From the NCBI GenBank assembly GCA_005502445.1, contig SCPB01000023.1, positions 1-37,218 of the forward strand: DNA of 37,218 nucleotides. Reading direction: 5' to 3'. A model generated the notes under the pieces. The model had not been told where the DNA came from, made no database searches, and saw only the letters and a list, made by a program, of their open reading frames with translations. The stretch comes from Microbacteriaceae bacterium X2B. Lineage in GTDB: Bacteria > Actinomycetota > Actinomycetes > Actinomycetales > Microbacteriaceae. Made by a program: the position numbers and the translations under genes. Of this stretch, positions 34,442 through 37,218 are shown piece after piece; within the stretch, counting starts at the first letter, position 1, and each line of letters opens with the position of its first letter.

Positions 34442-35376
34442 GCCTCGATCGGGCCCCCGTACCAGTCCTCGATGATCGCGCGGGCGATCGAGGTGCGACC
34501 GGGGAGGGCGATCTCTCCGTGGGCGGTGGTGAGCTCGCCGCGACTGAACCAGCGCAGGTCGAGGATCTCGTCGCCGTCGGGCCGCAGGACGTGCTCGATC
34601 GCCGGGTCGAGGCGTGCCCGGAAGCCGAGCATGAGCGAGGCGGGGAACGGCCACGGCTGCGAGCCCACGTAGACGGGGTCGATGACGCGCAGCCCCGATT
34701 CCTCGTGCACCTCGCGCGCGACGGCGGCCTCGAGCGACTCCCCCGGCTCGACGAAGCCCGCGAGCAGTGAGAAGCGGTTGGCCTCCCACTGCCCGTTCGA
34801 GCCGAGCATGATGCGGTCGTCGGCGTCGGTCACGCCGACGATGATCGCGGCATCGGTGCGCGGGAAGAGCTCGCGGCCCGTCTCGACGTCGAGGCGCACC
34901 CACCCGGCGCGCCCGGGAACGGTGGGGTTGCCCGTGATGGGCGAGTAGGCGTGCGAGGCGTGCCAGTTGGCGATGCCGAGCGCTTCGACCGCGAGTCCCG
35001 CGTCCCGGTCGCCGAGCGCGTGCCCGACGGTTCGGGGGTTGCTCCAGCGGGCGATGTCGGCCCCGAGAGCGGGCGCGCTGTCGTCGTCGAGCACGACGGC
35101 GACGATGGCGGCGCCGGCCGGGAGGTCGGGGGCGTCGTCGGTCGTGCGCCCGAGGTAGATGCGCAGGGCATCCGCGGGGGCAGCCCCGGGCGGCAGGAAG
35201 GCGAGGGCGGTCGATGACGACGCCGACAGCAGCACCTCGCCGCGCCAGAGCGGCAGGACGCGCGTCGACGGTTCCGCCCACAGCTCGGCGAAGAGCTGCG
35301 GCCGCGCGCGCGCGGCATCATCGCGATCGATCCGGTAGCGCGAGAGGGGCAGCGTCGCGGTGAGCGAACGATGCAT
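34438..35376 (-). CDS. NudC-like NUDIX hydrolase (NADH/RNA-cap pyrophosphatase type)
   Basis: A 312-residue NUDIX enzyme. The full NUDIX box GFVEPGESLEAAVAREVHEE lies at 207-226, and the NudC-specific SQPWPFPAS follows at 239-247. NudC cleaves NAD(H) to NMN(H) and AMP and can remove NAD caps from RNA. The zinc ribbon that normally sits before the NUDIX domain (four cysteines) is recognisable by position, WHASHAYSPITGNPTVPGRAGWVR, but every cysteine is replaced. The ATG at 35376 is preceded by GGAGG; a TTG four codons earlier is less likely. The stop overlaps the helicase start. The homologue in M. tuberculosis is Rv3199c. Confidence 0.88.
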   Translation of the reverse strand: MHRSLTATLPLSRYRIDRDDAARARPQLFAELWAEPSTRVLPLWRGEVLLSASSSTALAFLPPGAAPADALRIYLGRTTDDAPDLPAGAAIVAVVLDDDSAPALGADIARWSNPRTVGHALGDRDAGLAVEALGIANWHASHAYSPITGNPTVPGRAGWVRLDVETGRELFPRTDAAIIVGVTDADDRIMLGSNGQWEANRFSLLAGFVEPGESLEAAVAREVHEESGLRVIDPVYVGSQPWPFPASLMLGFRARLDPAIEHVLRPDGDEILDLRWFSRGELTTAHGEIALPGRTSIARAIIEDWYGGPIEA

Positions 35377-35439
35377 GGATGCCTCCAACTGCCGGTCGGG
35401 AACTGCGTGGCGCAGGGCGGTCGCGGGGTGCCCGCCGCC

Positions 35440-35445
35440 TACCCT
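35440..35445 (+). promoter_or_regulatory. -10 box TACCCT, leaderless promoter of the pseudokinase gene
   Basis: TACCCT is followed by six G/C-rich bases and the ATG at 35452, with no normal Shine-Dalgarno spacing. The arrangement matches the other leaderless promoters in this window. Confidence 0.45.
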
Positions 35446-35451
35446 GGGGGC

Positions 35452-36624
35452 ATGGCCAGATCCCCCCTCATTCTAGCCGCGGTCGCCACGGCCGCCGTTC
35501 CGGGACTGGACGTCACGCACGCCGTGCGGCTCGGCACCGGGAGCGGCGGCGAGGTCGATGCTGCCGTGCTCACGAGTCGCGACGGTCGTCATCTCGTGAT
35601 CCGCGTGCCGCGGTCGGAGCCGGCCGAGGCCGAGCAGTCCGCAGACCTCGTGGCGCTGCGCGCCCTGAGCGACGGCGTTCGCTCGCGTCTGCCCTTCGCG
35701 GTGCCCCGGCTCGTCGGGCAGACCCCGGTCGGCGGCACGCGCGCGATCGTGCACGAGTTCGTCGACGGCGCGTCGCTCGCCCTCGACACCATCCCGCCCG
35801 CCCTTGCTGGCTCGATCGGTCAGGCGATCGCCGCGATCCACGCCCTGCCCACGAGCGTCGTCGCCGACGTCGGACTGCCGCAGCTGCGCGCGGTCGACGT
35901 CATGCGCGAGGCGCTCGCCACGCTCGACCGGGCGAGTGAGACCGGCCTCGTGCCGGCGGGGCTGCTCCGACGGTGGGAGCTCGCGAGCGAGGACCAGTCG
36001 CTCTGGCAGTTCACGCCGACCGTCATCAACGGCGGGCTCTCGGCCGGCTCGTTCCTCGCCGTCGGCGACACCGTCACGGGCGTCATCGGCTGGTCGCGAC
36101 TGCAGGTCGCCGACCCGGCGCGCGACCTGTTCTGGCTGCTCGGCTCCTCCGACGCCGCGGTGCCCGACTCGGCCTTCGACGCGTACCACCAGGCACGCGG
36201 CATCCACGACCGCCAACTCGGCAGGCGCGCGGTCTTCGCCGCGGAGCTGGAGGTGGCGCGCTGGCTGCTGCACGGCACGACGACGCGCAGCACCGAGATC
36301 GTCGATGACGCCGTCGAGATGCTGCACGCGCTGCTCGACCGCGTGCACCGCGACATGACCAACCCGCTCACGACCGAGACGGATCGCCCGGCCACTCTCA
36401 CCGAGGCGCACGACCTCGCCGAACTGGGCGCGCCGGTCGAAGCGCGCCCCACGCCCGCCGTGCCCGGCGGAAGTCCGGCATCACCGTGGTCGGCAGGATC
36501 GGCGGGATCGGCGGAGAGGCCGGCAGGGTCGGCCGCGAGCCCCACCGGCCCCGGCGGGGCGGCCGGGCCTCGCTCGGGCGACAGCGTCGCGACGCCCCCG
36601 ACGCCCCCCACGCCGCGCGACTGA
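35452..36624 (+). CDS. Aminoglycoside-phosphotransferase-fold protein, probable pseudokinase
   Basis: A 390-residue protein with the fold of APH/choline-type kinases: nucleotide-lobe strands with HLVIRVPRSE, the hinge IVHEFVDG, and a helical lobe. The catalytic loop that should read HGD-L-x-x-x-N is INGGLSAGS at 192-200, so the catalytic Asp is Gly195 and the metal-binding Asn is Ser200. The second metal-binding Asp, normally in IDW, is Gly213 in GVIGW. The protein is therefore unlikely to transfer phosphate. The last 60 residues are Gly/Ser/Pro/Ala-rich with GSA repeats and look disordered. It is divergent from the NudC gene. A binding or scaffold role is possible. Confidence 0.75.
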   Translation: MARSPLILAAVATAAVPGLDVTHAVRLGTGSGGEVDAAVLTSRDGRHLVIRVPRSEPAEAEQSADLVALRALSDGVRSRLPFAVPRLVGQTPVGGTRAIVHEFVDGASLALDTIPPALAGSIGQAIAAIHALPTSVVADVGLPQLRAVDVMREALATLDRASETGLVPAGLLRRWELASEDQSLWQFTPTVINGGLSAGSFLAVGDTVTGVIGWSRLQVADPARDLFWLLGSSDAAVPDSAFDAYHQARGIHDRQLGRRAVFAAELEVARWLLHGTTTRSTEIVDDAVEMLHALLDRVHRDMTNPLTTETDRPATLTEAHDLAELGAPVEARPTPAVPGGSPASPWSAGSAGSAERPAGSAASPTGPGGAAGPRSGDSVATPPTPPTPRD

Positions 36625-36628
36625 CGCC

Positions 36629-36672
36629 CCACGAGCCCGCGGCCACGAGCGCGGGGCCACGAGCCCGCGGCC
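36629..36672. repeat. 14-base tandem repeat, three copies
   Basis: Units CCACGAGCCCGCGG (36629), CCACGAGCGCGGGG (36643) and CCACGAGCCCGCGG (36657) are in register, the outer two identical. The array begins four bases after the pseudokinase stop and can fold on itself, so it may also act as a terminator. Confidence 0.7.
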
Positions 36673-36745
36673 CGGGGCCCGGATGCCGACAACACGAGAT
36701 GGGAACATCATCGGCGTCCACCCGGTCGAGGACGCCCCTCCGCGT

Positions 36746-36828
36746 CCCTTCCACAAGTCGCCTCTCCACGCCCCTTCCACAAGTACGGAGTGGGTGAGGC
36801 AGCCTCAGCCGTTCCGTAGTTGTGGAAG
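36746..36828. repeat. Long hairpin with an additional direct arm copy
   Basis: CTTCCACAAGTACGGA at 36774-36789 pairs with TCCGTAGTTGTGGAAG at 36813-36828 at 15 of 16 positions. The loop holds a smaller stem, GAGGC-A-GCCTC. CCCTTCCACAAGT also occurs 26 bases before the left arm, at 36746-36758. This resembles a dispersed intergenic repeat or a bidirectional terminator between convergent genes. Confidence 0.65.
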
Positions 36829-36894
36829 CCTGCCGCCGTGACCACATGGGCCGCCGCATGATCGTCGCGCTGCGGCACGGACAGCGCGAGGCGG

Positions 36895-36930
36895 CAACGA
36901 CAACGACAACCACAGCGACAGCGACAGCGA
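36895..36930. repeat. Hexanucleotide array, six units
   Basis: Six consecutive hexamers of the type CAACGA or CAGCGA (CAACGA twice, CAACCA once, CAGCGA three times) lie just after the stop of the small sigma-like gene. Such arrays are prone to length variation. Confidence 0.7.
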
Positions 36931-36948
36931 CAAAGCAGACGCGTTCGA

Positions 36949-37200
36949 TCAGCCCAGTCGCCGCGCGATCAGCGCGCGACCGCGCTGCACGGCGCGCGCG
37001 AGCTCGGCCTGGCGGATCCCCAGTTCCTGCGAGACATCGGAGTACGACCGTTTCTCGAGCAGCACCGCTCCCATCGGAGCGCGCAACTCGGGCGGGAGCT
37101 GCGAGATGGCCCCGACGAGCTCGTCATAGCTCAGCCCGTCGACGACGGAGTCGTCCACGGGGTGGTCGGGGGTGATGTCGAGGTCGAAACGATCGGCCAT
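36949..37200 (-). CDS. Small sigma-70 region 4-like helix-turn-helix protein
   Basis: An 83-residue acidic protein. Residues 24-83 form a region-4-like fold: GLSYDELVGAISQLPPEL, then LLEKRSYSDVSQELGIRQAELARAV and a basic terminal helix RGRALIARRL. This is how sigma factors read the -35 element, but the protein lacks region 2, so it cannot act as a complete sigma factor. It might be an anti- or co-sigma, or a small DNA-binding regulator. The ATG at 37200 has AGGAGG in the last bases of the window, so the gene is complete. It converges on the pseudokinase gene across a repeat-rich spacer. Confidence 0.7.
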   Translation of the reverse strand: MADRFDLDITPDHPVDDSVVDGLSYDELVGAISQLPPELRAPMGAVLLEKRSYSDVSQELGIRQAELARAVQRGRALIARRLG

Positions 37201-37218
37201 GCGGGGTGCCTCCTGGAG

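Larger units (their letters stand above)
36625..36948. other. Repeat-rich intergenic region
   Basis: No gene was recognised in these 324 bases. They contain three different repeats, listed separately: a 14-base tandem repeat, a long imperfect hairpin with an extra arm copy, and a hexamer array. It is bounded by the ends of two convergent genes. Confidence 0.6.

Noticed and set aside
36746-36828. CRISPR array or replication origin suggested by repeated TTCCACAA
   Set aside because: Two direct copies and one inverted copy form a hairpin; there is no regular repeat-spacer pattern, no cas gene, and the sequence differs from the DnaA box consensus TTATCCACA.

Overview
The window is high-GC actinobacterial DNA. 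Gene order, protein families and the frequent TANNNT boxes just upstream of start codons suggest a Microbacteriaceae-like member of the Actinomycetota; the genus cannot be fixed from sequence alone.

Layout. (1) Positions 1-5001 carry ordinary chromosomal genes: a partial gene, a TetR regulator, a PLP aminotransferase, a nitrilase-family amidohydrolase, a methionine-rich copper-binding four-helix protein, a small unknown protein and a ribokinase. (2) Positions about 5002-25079 look like an accessory island ending at an initiator tRNA-Met gene. It holds two universal stress proteins, a coupled operon (P1B-type ATPase, phosphoketolase, beta-phosphoglucomutase/GH65 phosphorylase fusion, type II GAPDH, AarF remnant), a DosS/DosR-like two-component system, a cytochrome b operon, and a copper group (lipoprotein, Tat-exported multicopper oxidase, DUF6153-like protein, truncated CsoR). 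Several members are broken: the GAPDH and the lipoprotein are frameshifted, AarF has lost its kinase core, CsoR lacks its N-terminus, and scraps of an oxidase, an MFS transporter and a second ATPase remain. (3) Positions 25252-37218 return to conserved chromosome: a methyltransferase, a UPF0182 protein, a PDZ/Lon-like protease, a DUF2342 protein, a ThiF/cyclodehydratase-like protein, a UvrD-like helicase, a NudC-like NUDIX enzyme, an APH-fold pseudokinase and a small sigma-region-4-like protein. The order UPF0182 - PDZ protease - DUF2342 - unknown - UvrD - NudC resembles the Rv3193c-Rv3199c block of Mycobacterium tuberculosis.

How the island may work (inference). Five near-identical palindromes with consensus GGGACCTTnGGCCC, a close match to the mycobacterial DosR box, lie before or between the island transcription units. 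The sensor kinase keeps the histidine that binds heme in DosS, and the regulator keeps the DosR DNA-recognition helix. The island therefore reads as a low-oxygen or redox-stress regulon. Its metabolic core would phosphorolyse a storage disaccharide, convert glucose-1-phosphate to glucose-6-phosphate, and cut pentose or fructose phosphate to acetyl-phosphate, giving ATP without respiration. Stress proteins, metal transport, a copper oxidase and a cytochrome b share the same control. The many broken genes indicate that the island is being eroded, or that the assembly contains indels at homopolymers.
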